A stretch of DNA of 45,619 nucleotides from SIG299 sp045531895 (GCA_045531895.1 JAZSEW010000107.1:1-45619); one strand, 5' to 3'. Shown: positions 18,084 through 26,295, counted from the first letter of the stretch. Program-made: numbers and translations. Notes: generated by a model from the sequence alone, not told the origin.

Positions 18084-18680
18084 ATGTTAAGTACAAAGGT
18101 TGCAGTGGCCGTAGAAAAGAGGAGTGGTTTTATGCCATCAGAGAAAGAAAAGGTATATACGTTAGAAGATATTGAAAATCTTCCGGAAGGGGAGCGTGCA
18201 GAGCTGATAGATGGGAAGATTTATTATATGGCTTCGCCAAAACTAACACATCAGAGATTACTTGTGGAATTATCTGTAAGAATTTATAATTATATTAAAG
18301 CAAAGAACGGTTCCTGTGAGGTACTTCCGGCTCCGTTTGCTGTTTTTATCAACAAAGATAAGTATAATTATGTGGAGCCGGATATTTCTGTTGTCTGTGA
18401 TAAAAGTAAATTGGATGAAAGGGGATGCAATGGTGCACCGGACTGGGTGATTGAAATTGTGTCGTCTTCCAGCAGACAGATGGACTATTACAGAAAAATT
18501 TTTAAATATAGTTCCGCAGGCGTACGGGAATATTGGATTGTAGATGCCCAGAAGAACCGGGTTTTGGTGTATAATTTTGAATCCGAGGAAATTCAGGATT
18601 ACACTTTTGCAGATTCGGTAAAAGCAGGTATCTATGAAGATTTTTATATTGACTTTTCAGAACTGCCGGTTGGGATGTAA
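18084..18680 (+). CDS. Uma2-family (DUF820) PD-(D/E)XK nuclease-like protein
   Basis: This 198-aa protein matches the Uma2/DUF820 pattern: YTLEDIENLPEGERAELIDG near the start, then VEPDISVVCD, PDWVIEIVS and YWIVD. The family has a restriction-endonuclease-like fold, with acidic residues and the 'E-I-V' strand forming the active site; its biological role is poorly known. Two starts are possible. The ATG at 18084 has AAGGAGG, and the ATG at 18132 (MPSEKEK) has AGGAG and matches the usual family start. The gene stands alone between rpoD and the HTH/TPR regulator. Confidence 0.8.
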   Translation: MLSTKVAVAVEKRSGFMPSEKEKVYTLEDIENLPEGERAELIDGKIYYMASPKLTHQRLLVELSVRIYNYIKAKNGSCEVLPAPFAVFINKDKYNYVEPDISVVCDKSKLDERGCNGAPDWVIEIVSSSSRQMDYYRKIFKYSSAGVREYWIVDAQKNRVLVYNFESEEIQDYTFADSVKAGIYEDFYIDFSELPVGM

Positions 18681-18707
18681 GTCTCGACCGGCGATTTTCA
18701 TTTTTAC
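18664..18707 (+). terminator. Probable terminator overlapping the Uma2 stop codon
   Basis: GCCGGT (18664-18669) pairs with ACCGGC (18687-18692), followed by GATTTTCATTTTT. The stem is short and the loop is long, so confidence is modest. Confidence 0.45.
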
Positions 18708-18837
18708 TTTAAATTATTCATTTACTATCAATTTTAGAAAAAATCGTTAGAAACAGGTGTCGTTGTTGTAAAAAATAGTATACGATTAAAAGGCAATAGG
18801 ATTTTTTTGGGGGAAGTACGCAAGAGGGTAATAGTAA

Positions 18838-20628
18838 ATGGATATTGGGGAACAAATCAAAGAATTACGCGAAAAAAAGAATATTGTGCTGGAAGAACTT
18901 GCTCTTGGGGTTTGCACAGTGGAGTGCTTAAGAAAAATAGAACAGGGCAAAGAAATGGTGAATAAGCTTTTTACGGAAATTATATTTCAACGTTTAGGAA
19001 AATCTACAGACAAGCTGGAACTGATTGTTTCGGAGGAAGTTTATGAACAGGAAGCACAATGGGAACATTTTGAGGAATGTTTAGAGCTTGGAGACAGAGA
19101 ACAGGCAGACGAAGTGTTAGAGCAATGGCTGAAGTCTGCACCGGAGGACAGCAATGTGCATAAAATGTTTTACTGCCGAAGTAAGGCATATGTAGAGTTT
19201 CGCGTGGAACAAAATCCGGAAAAGGCAAAGGCGTGGATGCAGAAAGCACTGGACATTACGATGCCGGGCTGGCAGGAGCGTCCTTTGGAGAAATACCGGA
19301 TTTCTACAATAGAGATGGAAAATTTGTTGGCATATGCCAAGGTACAGATTGCTATTGGAACAGAGCCGGAATTAAAAGGGGCAGAACAATTGTTGCTTGC
19401 CTGTCGGAAGTTTATCGATGAACGGGTAAGTGATGGAGAAGAGCATGCGAAGATTGTTGTAAAATGTGCGCACCTGTTGGCCGGACTATATATAAGACAG
19501 GGAAAAACGAGAGAAGCAGAGCAGTTAGAAAAAAGAGCTTTAAAGGAATTGCAGGACTATGGTATCAGTTATTTTATGGAACCGGTATTGGAACTTCTCG
19601 CACAATGTAATGCGAATAAAAACAGGAAGAATCCGCCGTATCAGAAATATTTAGATGCATTGCGCCGTGTAAAACGGTATGCAGGTGAGGATTGGAAGTT
19701 TACAGATTCCATATTTAAAAATTGCTCCCAGCAGACCTACTATATTGACCACGAATTGTTTCGGGAAGAACGGATTGCCCAGGGCTACAGCCAGGAACAG
19801 GTGATAGAAGGTGTGTATAAAAATCCGGAGTCACTTTCCAGAGCGGAAAAAGGTATAGCTACCATGCGGAACAGCAAGTTAAACAAGCTGTTTCAAAGGC
19901 TGGGAATCGAAAAGAGCCGTTATAATGGTTTTGTGGTGACGGACAGCTATGAAGTGTTGGAATTGAAGCAAAAGGTGGATATTTTTATTAGCAGAGAGTG
20001 TTATAGGGAGGCGGAAGAAGTATTAAAAGAATTAAAGAACAATTTGGACTTAAATATAGCAGAAAACAGAAGATGGATACTGGGATATGAAATCTCAGTG
20101 GAGAGAAAAAAGACAGGGAATTCCAAAGAAAAACTTTTGGAAGAGGCAATGAATTTGTTGCAGGAAACCTATCGTTTACAAACCCTTGGTGCTTATCGTT
20201 CTCCAATGGACAGAGAGGTATTTTTAATCAATCAGATAGGAATTATACTGCGAGAACTTGGCAGAGAAGAGGAGGCGTTACAACTGTTTTTCAGTGTTAC
20301 GAAAGCTATGAGAAACAGCAGGGTAAGTCTAAAAAAACGCAGTAGAAAATATAGTTTGCTCAGGACAAATTTGGCGAAATGGGAAAAATCTATAGAAATG
20401 GCAAAGGAAAACATAACTTTTACCTTGGCTTGCGGAAAACTGCGCACATTGCCAATGAATTATATGACGGTAGCTACTGCTATGATTAATGACCCGACGA
20501 ATTGGGAAATTTGCCGGGCCATGATAAAAAATGCTTATTTTTTATGTGAATTAGCAAAAAACGATGTCAATAAGGAAAAAGCAAAGCAATACTATAAAAG
20601 GAAGTTTGGAGAGGAGATACAATATTAG
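18838..20628 (+). CDS. Large HTH/TPR transcriptional regulator with duplicated HTH-TPR modules (RRNPP-like)
   Basis: The 596-aa protein has an Xre-type helix-turn-helix at residues about 4-60 (IGEQIKELREKKNIVLEELA...CLRKIEQG), followed by TPR-like helical repeats. It has a second HTH-like segment at about 303-360 (FREERIAQGYSQEQVIEG...LSRAEKG), again followed by TPR-like helices to the end. It thus looks like an internal duplication. HTH plus TPR architecture is that of RRNPP peptide-sensing regulators (Rgg, PlcR, PrgX, Rap), which bind short exported and re-imported peptides. A convergent ORF for a small exported peptide overlaps its stop codon. No membrane segment is present; it should act in the cytoplasm. 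The target genes are not known. Confidence 0.75.
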   Translation: MDIGEQIKELREKKNIVLEELALGVCTVECLRKIEQGKEMVNKLFTEIIFQRLGKSTDKLELIVSEEVYEQEAQWEHFEECLELGDREQADEVLEQWLKSAPEDSNVHKMFYCRSKAYVEFRVEQNPEKAKAWMQKALDITMPGWQERPLEKYRISTIEMENLLAYAKVQIAIGTEPELKGAEQLLLACRKFIDERVSDGEEHAKIVVKCAHLLAGLYIRQGKTREAEQLEKRALKELQDYGISYFMEPVLELLAQCNANKNRKNPPYQKYLDALRRVKRYAGEDWKFTDSIFKNCSQQTYYIDHELFREERIAQGYSQEQVIEGVYKNPESLSRAEKGIATMRNSKLNKLFQRLGIEKSRYNGFVVTDSYEVLELKQKVDIFISRECYREAEEVLKELKNNLDLNIAENRRWILGYEISVERKKTGNSKEKLLEEAMNLLQETYRLQTLGAYRSPMDREVFLINQIGIILRELGREEEALQLFFSVTKAMRNSRVSLKKRSRKYSLLRTNLAKWEKSIEMAKENITFTLACGKLRTLPMNYMTVATAMINDPTNWEICRAMIKNAYFLCELAKNDVNKEKAKQYYKRKFGEEIQY

Positions 20629-20771
20629 TCTACGTTGCCAATATCATCAAAAGGGTTTTCATCACAAACAGATGCAACCGGACGGGCAGAATGGCAGTAA
20701 AATGTACGACCTCCTGCGCATACTAAAAAAGAGAACATCAGACAAATAAGTAAACCACGTAATTTTTTCAT
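20625..20771 (-). CDS. Small exported peptide, candidate signal for the HTH/TPR regulator
   Basis: This 48-aa ORF starts with ATG (20769-20771 on the minus strand), with GAGGA exactly 7 bases upstream. It has a basic start MKKLRG, a hydrophobic core LLICLMFSFLVC, a small-residue AGG cleavage-like site, and a mature part with two further Cys residues and the acidic tail ENPFDDIGNVD. The stop overlaps the regulator's stop codon tail to tail. The size, export signal and position next to an HTH/TPR gene match propeptides of RRNPP systems. The identity of the mature peptide is unknown, and no homologue is recognised by eye. Confidence 0.6.
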   Translation of the reverse strand: MKKLRGLLICLMFSFLVCAGGRTFYCHSARPVASVCDENPFDDIGNVD

Positions 20772-20830
20772 AACGAAATCCTCGCTTTCTTTTGTTAAAA
20801 TTTGTGATGTGATTATAAGGTATAAGAATT

Positions 20831-20896
20831 AAAAAGACCATGACTTTTCCGTTGAAAAAAATTTTTCTTTTCAACGGAAAAGTCATGGTCTTTTTT
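20831..20896. terminator. Strong bidirectional terminator (28-bp perfect inverted repeat)
   Basis: The arms 20831-20858 and 20868-20895 are perfectly complementary, start with AAAAAGACCATGAC, and end in T-runs on both strands. On the plus strand it would end the HTH/TPR transcript after it has crossed the whole peptide gene in antisense. On the minus strand it would block transcripts entering the peptide gene from the right. Confidence 0.85.
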
Positions 20897-20952
20897 GTCG
20901 AACGGCGGTAAAGTAAGGGCGGAATTGAAATCTATAAAAAAGGAGAGGAACA

Positions 20953-21636
20953 ATGGGCATACAAATCCGGTATAAACAACAGCCCGGAATCGATGTGGAA
21001 ACCATCTCGGTGCTTGGCTCCTTCTGCGGTTATAATGCCGAAAAAGGACGCATGAAGCAGGACGGAGAAGAGTGGGTATACGAAGCAAAGATTTCGCCGG
21101 GAGAACATTATTACAGGTTTTTAATCAATGGGTCAATTTTATTGAATGACCCTGTGGCGAACTGTTATGCACCACGGGAAGAATGTGAGGAAGAAGCATG
21201 GTCATATCTGAAAGTGGATGCGTTAGGGCGGCGTCTGTACAACAACCTGCCGTACACCGTACATATCGGGGAATATACTTTGTCCAACTCAATGACGGAG
21301 GAAGACGTGTTGGACAAACATAAATTCAACGCTGTGCTGGACAAAAGGGTGACAGCAAGGTTTGATTTTCAGCAGGTAAAAGGAGTGCATCCGGTAACAG
21401 TACTGTGGTGTGACCACACAGGACGTCCGGTGGAGTATGCCGAACAGATGCTTTTGCCGACAGGAGACGGAGAAACGGCACACCTGTGGTTCTGGCTTGA
21501 TTTGGAAAAGCTGGAACAACCGGAGGGAACATGGACTCTGAAACTGTTTGTGGACGGAAGCTATGTTCTGGAAGATGTGTTCCGGGTAGGAACAGCGTTT
21601 TTATACACCAGGGAAGGAAAACTGAAAATCAGTTAA
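20953..21636 (+). CDS. Glycogen-binding-domain-like (CBM48/AMPK1-CBM) protein of the toxin locus
   Basis: The 227-aa protein has no signal peptide. Residues about 15-95 match the E-set fold of AMPK-type glycogen-binding modules: ISVLGSFCGYNAEKGRM, WVYEAKISPGEHYYRFLINGS and NDPVANCYA. The rest (about 100-227) looks like a second beta-rich domain, with the repeated signature FDFQQVKG...WTLKLFVDG and VEDVFRVG-like strands. It has AAAGGAGAGG before the ATG and is followed after 74 bases by the 855-aa toxin gene on the same strand, so the two are probably co-transcribed. It may act as an adaptor or scaffold for the toxin rather than as a starch enzyme. That role is inference. Confidence 0.6.
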   Translation: MGIQIRYKQQPGIDVETISVLGSFCGYNAEKGRMKQDGEEWVYEAKISPGEHYYRFLINGSILLNDPVANCYAPREECEEEAWSYLKVDALGRRLYNNLPYTVHIGEYTLSNSMTEEDVLDKHKFNAVLDKRVTARFDFQQVKGVHPVTVLWCDHTGRPVEYAEQMLLPTGDGETAHLWFWLDLEKLEQPEGTWTLKLFVDGSYVLEDVFRVGTAFLYTREGKLKIS

Positions 21637-21710
21637 GGAAAACAGGGAGGAAAATCCTCTGCTCGCAAGAGCAGGCTCGCATTTTCCTTCGGAAAACAGG
21701 GAGGATTGAA
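21637..21710 (+). promoter_or_regulatory. Structured leader with two Shine-Dalgarno sites, copy A
   Basis: GGGAGG occurs at 21645-21650 and again at 21699-21704, just before the ATG. Between them lie CTGCTC-GCAA-GAGCAG (21659-21674) and the hairpin TTTTCC-TTC-GGAAAA. The segment GGAAAACAGGGAGGA is repeated at both ends. A closely related copy with a differently based but still paired first hairpin precedes gltX (34553-34626). Confidence 0.7.
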
Positions 21711-24278
21711 ATGGCACTTACATTAGGTTCAAACCACAGACCGCTGACCGCGGTATCGCTGTATGACGGATGTGGTTCTAGTACAAAGTCAACAACAAAA
21801 AACGGCACCGGCACACCAGTAGGCAGCAGTGTTGCTAAGAGTGGTGCAGCAGCGGCAAAGGCAGCAGCTTCTTCGTCAAAAAGCAATACGTCATCCAAAA
21901 ACAATACTGCGGCAAAAAATACCACTGCCAAGAGTAATAACACAAAAAGCAGTCAGAATACGTCGAAGAGTAAGAGCGCAGTAAATTCTGCAAAAACGGC
22001 AAGCAATTCAAAAACAAATAATAAAACTGCATCAAACACTACGGTAAGCAGTAACGTAGCAGCAAAGACTACTACGGCAAGCAATAGCAGTAATGTAGGA
22101 AAGACAGCAGCGACCGCTGCACAGAAAGCGGCTCAAAAAGTAGCCTGGGAAGAAGCAGCAAGAAAAGCGACAGAGGAAGCCGCAAAAAGGGTGGCAGAGG
22201 CAATGCAACGGGCAGCAGCGGAGGTTCAGAAAAGAGCGCAGGAAGAGGCAGAAAGAAAGGCAGCCCAGGAAGCGGCACAGAGAGCAACAGAGGAACAGCG
22301 TGCAAGACAGGCGGCAACGCAAAATGTTGCAGATGATATCGAGGTAAAAATAGCAGACGTTTTTAATATAAAAACAGGAAAAAATAAGGCTAATGTAACA
22401 GAAAGTAGTACACAGATGGCAAACGTATCTGTCACATATAGTAATCCGGGAATTTTACTGGCAAGTAATGACCCTGGGGCTAGTATACCAAAACAGGGAG
22501 AGAATTATACATATTTTGAGTATATGGATGATAGGAAAGAAAATATTAAAGAGGAATTTAAAGAACTGCTGGAGAGTAGAAGAGAAGATGGGAGTAATAC
22601 TATTGATAATCTAAAAAAAATAGGCTATAATTTTTTAGAAGATACGGAGGAATGTGTAGATGAATTGCTTGATTCTGGCTTGAAATATGGAATTGGCATG
22701 GCATGTAGCGGGGCTGAATATGCAGAGAATTCATGGAAGAATTCGGTGAATTTGTTGAATGATACGTTAGATACAACAGATGCTATAGGTAAATCAACAG
22801 CAAAATATGGTACGGATTTGTTGACAAACGGAATGATTTATTATGAAGAGTTAAATGAGAATCAAAGAGAATACTGGGAAGAGAATGGTGAAATATGGAA
22901 AAAGGCTGAGGCGGATACTAAAGATTTTGTCAAGGACACGGAAGAAGACTGGAAGACATTTAAGGAAGAAGTTAGGGAAAACATAGAAGAATATCAAACT
23001 GGTGATACAGATAGTTTTTGGGTAACAGCAGGGAAGACAGCGATAGATGTGTATCAATTAAAAGAAAGGGTAAAGGCTAATGGAAGAAATTTAATATGCG
23101 ATTATGGTAGCGGCATCTTAAATTTTTCCTGGAATTCAACAAAAACAGGTTTTAGAAACATAGGTTCTGCTTGGAATTTTGGCGTTTCAAATGTAAGAAG
23201 CACAATGACATATGGAACTGACATCATGGAAACTGGGAAAAAGCAAATGATAAACATGCAAAATGCAGATAAAAATATGCATTGGGAGTTTGATATATTT
23301 CGGTGGGAAATGGAGAAAAGAAGAAGTGCCCTGGAATTAGAAATAAACGAAAGTATAGATAAATATATACGTGAAACGAATAGCAACATAAAATTAGCAA
23401 AAATTCAAGGGTACAATTTTGAGAGACACACAGAACAAGAGATAAAGCAATTTTGTGAGAACAGGGAGGCTGATGTAAAAGATATAGAAAAAGAAGTGAA
23501 AGAAGATGTAGAAGAGGCGACTACATACGTTGAAGAAACGATAGAGGAAATGCCATTAGAAGAAAAAGCACATTTTGCGCTTGATGCATTGGGACTTCTA
23601 TATGATGGTGCGGATGGTGCAAATGCTTTACTTTATGCGGCAGAAGGGAGACACGAAGAGGCAGTAATTTCCGCTGCAGCACTAATCCCAATAGGGGGGA
23701 TTTTTGCAACAGGAAGTAAGTGGACAGATAATATTACAGACTGGGGAAAAGGCCTCTCTGATATATTTAAAATCACTAAAAAAGGTGTAAGTGATGTAAC
23801 TTCATTTACAGATGAAGTGGTAGAAGGCATGGCAAAGCAGGGCGATGAACTTACAGAGGAAGTTGCTGAAAAAGTAGGAAAGGAAGTTATTGAGGGTGGC
23901 ACAGATGTACTTAATAATTTAAAACCGCAAAATTTAATGGATGAGTTAGCAAGTAGCGGTGTTAAGTATAATCCAGATGATGTAATAGCAGTAACAAAGA
24001 CTGCGGATGGGAAATTGGTGTGGTTGGAAAATGGAACGGATACGGCTGGATTAAATCACATTATCACTGAGCATGCTGACGATTTCCTAAATAAAGGAAT
24101 AACGCAAGAGCAAATTCCAGATTATGTAATGAATGCATTGGAGAATGGGAAAATTGTTGGATATCAGGGAAGAGGAACAGGCAGACCAATATATGAATTT
24201 ACATATAATGGGGAAATACATAAAGTAGCTATTACAGTAGGTGATAATGGATTTGTAGTTGGTGCTAATCCCAAATAG
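21711..24278 (+). CDS. Polymorphic toxin with low-complexity and coiled-coil N-terminus and RNase-like C-terminal domain
   Basis: The 855-aa protein starts MALTLGSNHRPL at the ATG after GGGAGG. Residues about 25-140 are Ser/Thr/Asn/Lys/Ala low complexity. About 145-210 is an Ala/Glu/Arg coiled coil, followed by a long charged helical region. A pre-toxin segment (about 640-735) contains LGLLYDGADGANALLY and ends GKEVIEGGT. The last 114 residues form a separate tip: GLNHIITEHADDF, GYQGRGTGRPIYEF and the end AITVGDNGFVVGANPK. This tip resembles BECR-fold (barnase/EndoU/colicin E5-D-like) RNase toxins by motif pattern; this was not tested. No RHS repeats, LXG domain or signal peptide are seen, so the export route is unknown. 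An immunity candidate follows 12 bases later. Confidence 0.65.
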   Translation: MALTLGSNHRPLTAVSLYDGCGSSTKSTTKNGTGTPVGSSVAKSGAAAAKAAASSSKSNTSSKNNTAAKNTTAKSNNTKSSQNTSKSKSAVNSAKTASNSKTNNKTASNTTVSSNVAAKTTTASNSSNVGKTAATAAQKAAQKVAWEEAARKATEEAAKRVAEAMQRAAAEVQKRAQEEAERKAAQEAAQRATEEQRARQAATQNVADDIEVKIADVFNIKTGKNKANVTESSTQMANVSVTYSNPGILLASNDPGASIPKQGENYTYFEYMDDRKENIKEEFKELLESRREDGSNTIDNLKKIGYNFLEDTEECVDELLDSGLKYGIGMACSGAEYAENSWKNSVNLLNDTLDTTDAIGKSTAKYGTDLLTNGMIYYEELNENQREYWEENGEIWKKAEADTKDFVKDTEEDWKTFKEEVRENIEEYQTGDTDSFWVTAGKTAIDVYQLKERVKANGRNLICDYGSGILNFSWNSTKTGFRNIGSAWNFGVSNVRSTMTYGTDIMETGKKQMINMQNADKNMHWEFDIFRWEMEKRRSALELEINESIDKYIRETNSNIKLAKIQGYNFERHTEQEIKQFCENREADVKDIEKEVKEDVEEATTYVEETIEEMPLEEKAHFALDALGLLYDGADGANALLYAAEGRHEEAVISAAALIPIGGIFATGSKWTDNITDWGKGLSDIFKITKKGVSDVTSFTDEVVEGMAKQGDELTEEVAEKVGKEVIEGGTDVLNNLKPQNLMDELASSGVKYNPDDVIAVTKTADGKLVWLENGTDTAGLNHIITEHADDFLNKGITQEQIPDYVMNALENGKIVGYQGRGTGRPIYEFTYNGEIHKVAITVGDNGFVVGANPK
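23865..23903 (+). repeat. Toxin-junction repeat, copy 1
   Basis: A 39-base segment encoding AEKVGKEVIEGGT matches 25779-25817 at 37 of 39 positions. It lies exactly where the conserved pre-toxin region meets the variable toxin tip, the place where tip exchange by homologous recombination would occur. Confidence 0.75.
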
Positions 24279-24290
24279 AAAGGAAAGTGT

Positions 24291-24614
24291 ATGAAAGTAA
24301 TTAAAATAAAATTTGAATATGGATGTTTTCCTGTGTGGATTTACGGTGAAAACGATGAACTAATTGATAATGATTTACCACCATATTTGGTAGGAGATAG
24401 TGATGTTGACCCTAAATTTGTCCGCATTCAAGAAATGTATGATAGTTTGTATTTAAACGATGGAAAAGAATTCAAGTATATTGGATTTAAAGAGAATGAA
24501 GAGAGAGAAAGCTTTTTCAGAGAATTGCTTTTGGCAATAAAATTTTTAAAAGATAAATTGGATGATGAGTACACCATAGAGGACAATATGGAGCATGTAA
24601 AGAAATTGCTATAA
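24291..24614 (+). CDS. Immunity protein candidate for the 855-aa toxin
   Basis: This 107-aa acidic protein has no recognised domain. It starts MKVIKIKFEYGCFPVWIYG and is rich in Asp and Glu, as many immunity proteins are. It lies 12 bases after the toxin stop with AGAAAGGA before the ATG, and is followed by a terminator. The assignment as immunity protein is from position and character only. Confidence 0.6.
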   Translation: MKVIKIKFEYGCFPVWIYGENDELIDNDLPPYLVGDSDVDPKFVRIQEMYDSLYLNDGKEFKYIGFKENEERESFFRELLLAIKFLKDKLDDEYTIEDNMEHVKKLL

Positions 24615-24634
24615 TACCTAAACAAAATACAATT

Positions 24635-24680
24635 GAGGATATTCTATTGGTGATAAATGCCATAGAATATCCTCGTTTTT
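24635..24680 (+). terminator. Terminator of the toxin-immunity operon
   Basis: GAGGATATTCTAT (24635-24647) pairs perfectly with ATAGAATATCCTC (24662-24674), followed by GTTTTT. Confidence 0.85.
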
Positions 24681-25352
24681 CTGAGATATAGTAAAAACGA
24701 TAATACTATCCAAAAGCATAAAAACTTTTGGAACAGCATAGAAAGTTATGCCATACGTTCTTTCTCCCAACGGCTCTGCCGGTGGGTGTCTATCGGCTTT
24801 ATGCCGCCAAGGGCGGCATAAAGCCTTTAACCCGCACTATTTTCGACCCTAGTATTTTTCTTATATTTTCTAAAAGCACTTTCGTTCACATTTCCCCAAC
24901 ACGGCTCAATAATTCCATTATGGGTAACTACCTCGACTTCGCTCTTAAAATCGCACACAGGGGCAACACAGGCTCTCACAAGGGCAAGAGAAAATTGTTT
25001 TGTCCGTCTGAAAATCAGATTTGGGCAATATTACTTGTTTTTCTCTGTTTTTGGTCTATGGCATAAAGCCTATTCTGCCGTCAAATCGCCCCATTTCCTT
25101 TCGAATTGTTGAAAACTTAAAAAATTGACTTGCAACCTTTCTTTTTCAGAGTTAACATCACACACCACGAAGGCAATCTTCTTTTGCCTCGTGTCCTGTG
25201 TTCTACAGGAAAATCCTTAATCCGAAACGGATAAGTAGATTGGCTGTGCCACCCGTGCCGATTCCGTTGCCCAGTGCGTAATTCGGGGATACTGGCTTAT
25301 CAGTTGAGGTTGCCTGTATTTTGAAGTCAAAAGATTTGGGAGGAAATGATTT
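24681..25352. other. Gene-free 672-bp stretch between toxin cassettes
   Basis: The stretch holds the intergenic repeat described at 24714-24862. The rest, about 24863-25352, shows no supported gene: frames are short, have no ribosome binding sites and no recognised domains. It is richer in C than the flanking toxin genes. It probably consists of remnants joined by earlier rearrangements. GGGAGG at about 25332 precedes the next ORF. Confidence 0.6.
24714..24862 (+). repeat. Island intergenic repeat, copy A, with inserted hairpin
   Basis: The sequence from AAGCATAA through AGTATTTTTCTTA aligns with 33037-33140, sharing runs such as TTTTGGAACAGCA, GAAAGTTATGCCATAC and CCTAGTATTTTTCT. Copy A carries an extra segment with a perfect 14-bp hairpin, GGCTTTATGCCGCC/GGCGGCATAAAGCC (24795-24808 with 24812-24825). 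Confidence 0.7.
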
Positions 25353-26282
25353 ATGTATGACAAAGAAGATGCCAGTGCATGGTCTCCTGAAATGAGAGAA
25401 GGATTGCATCAAGCTTTTGATATAACAGCTAATTTTCCGTGGCTAGGAGGAATATGTGACTGGTTGAATGCAGAACTGTATGAAGCAGAGGGAGATGATG
25501 CAAAATCAATGCTATACAAAGGGCTGACGGTTCTGCCAGTGATATTAGAAGGTGGAGGTTATCTGGCGAAATTAGGAATAAACGGGTATAAAACAATGAA
25601 AACCGCTGATTTATTAGAACTTGCTTTGAAGTCAAATGTTCTGGACGAGTTGACAGAAGGTGTGGTAAAATATAGTGACGAAACAGTAGAGGCAGTAGAA
25701 ACCGTTACGAAAGAGATAACAGAGGAAGCCGTTGAGCGGGTAGAAAAGGAAACTGCTGAAGAAATATTTGAGGAAACAGCTGAAAAAGCAGGAAAGGAAG
25801 TTATTGAGGGCGGCACACCAACAGTTCAAAAAGTCTTTACAGATAATCCTTTTGATGAAGCAGGAAATTTAAAACCTAATATTAAGTATCAAACGGGTGA
25901 ATATAAGTATAATTATGAAACAGATGCTAATGGAAGGATATCTAATTGGAATACTGATAATCTGCAATTGACGGAACGAGAGAGTCGACTAAATTATAAC
26001 TCAGACACTCCAGGAAAAATTGAAGGAGACCATGCAGGACACTTAGCGGGAGATAGGTTTGGTGGCTCGCCAGAATTGGATAATATTGTATCTCAATCAC
26101 AAAATGTTAATTTAAGTCAATATAAAAAAATTGAAAATCAATGGGCAAAAGCTATAAGGGAAGGAAAAGAGGTAACGGTAAATGTTGATATTAAGTATGA
26201 TGGAGACGGTTTACGTCCTATAGAATTTAATGTAGAATATACAATTGATGGTGACTTCTTTAGTCAAAGTATCTTAAAATAA
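25353..26282 (+). CDS. Displaced toxin tip: pre-toxin fragment plus DNA/RNA non-specific endonuclease (Endonuclea_NS_2-like)
   Basis: This 309-aa ORF lacks the N-terminal body of a full toxin. It opens inside a pre-toxin domain (FDITANFPWLGGICDWLNAEL), which aligns loosely with the equivalent region of the 855-aa toxin, and shares with it the segment AGKEVIEGGT. The C-terminal 130 residues carry GDHAGHLAGDRFGG (about residues 226-239), the His-containing core of NS-type endonucleases of the DRGH class. YNYETDANGR and LSQYKKIENQWAKA are typical of Endonuclea_NS_2 toxins such as that of the YeeF-YezG pair. GGGAGG precedes the ATG, so it could be translated, but no secretion signal is left. It probably serves as a silent cassette. 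Confidence 0.72.
   Translation: MYDKEDASAWSPEMREGLHQAFDITANFPWLGGICDWLNAELYEAEGDDAKSMLYKGLTVLPVILEGGGYLAKLGINGYKTMKTADLLELALKSNVLDELTEGVVKYSDETVEAVETVTKEITEEAVERVEKETAEEIFEETAEKAGKEVIEGGTPTVQKVFTDNPFDEAGNLKPNIKYQTGEYKYNYETDANGRISNWNTDNLQLTERESRLNYNSDTPGKIEGDHAGHLAGDRFGGSPELDNIVSQSQNVNLSQYKKIENQWAKAIREGKEVTVNVDIKYDGDGLRPIEFNVEYTIDGDFFSQSILK
25779..25817 (+). repeat. Toxin-junction repeat, copy 2
   Basis: This 39-base segment encodes AEKAGKEVIEGGT and is identical to 23865-23903 at 37 of 39 positions; both differences are T/C. It marks the point where the displaced tip could recombine into the 855-aa toxin gene. Confidence 0.75.
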
Positions 26283-26295
26283 TGGAGGAAATACA

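Noticed and set aside
24728..25066. 112-codon ORF covering the intergenic repeat
   Set aside because: It starts at TTG without a ribosome binding site, runs through the inserted hairpin and is not preserved in copy B of the repeat.
25203..25412. 69-codon ORF on the minus strand before the displaced endonuclease tip
   Set aside because: The end (NGIGTGGTANLLIRFGLRIF) looks protein-like, but there is no start context, no known family and overlap with the real downstream gene.
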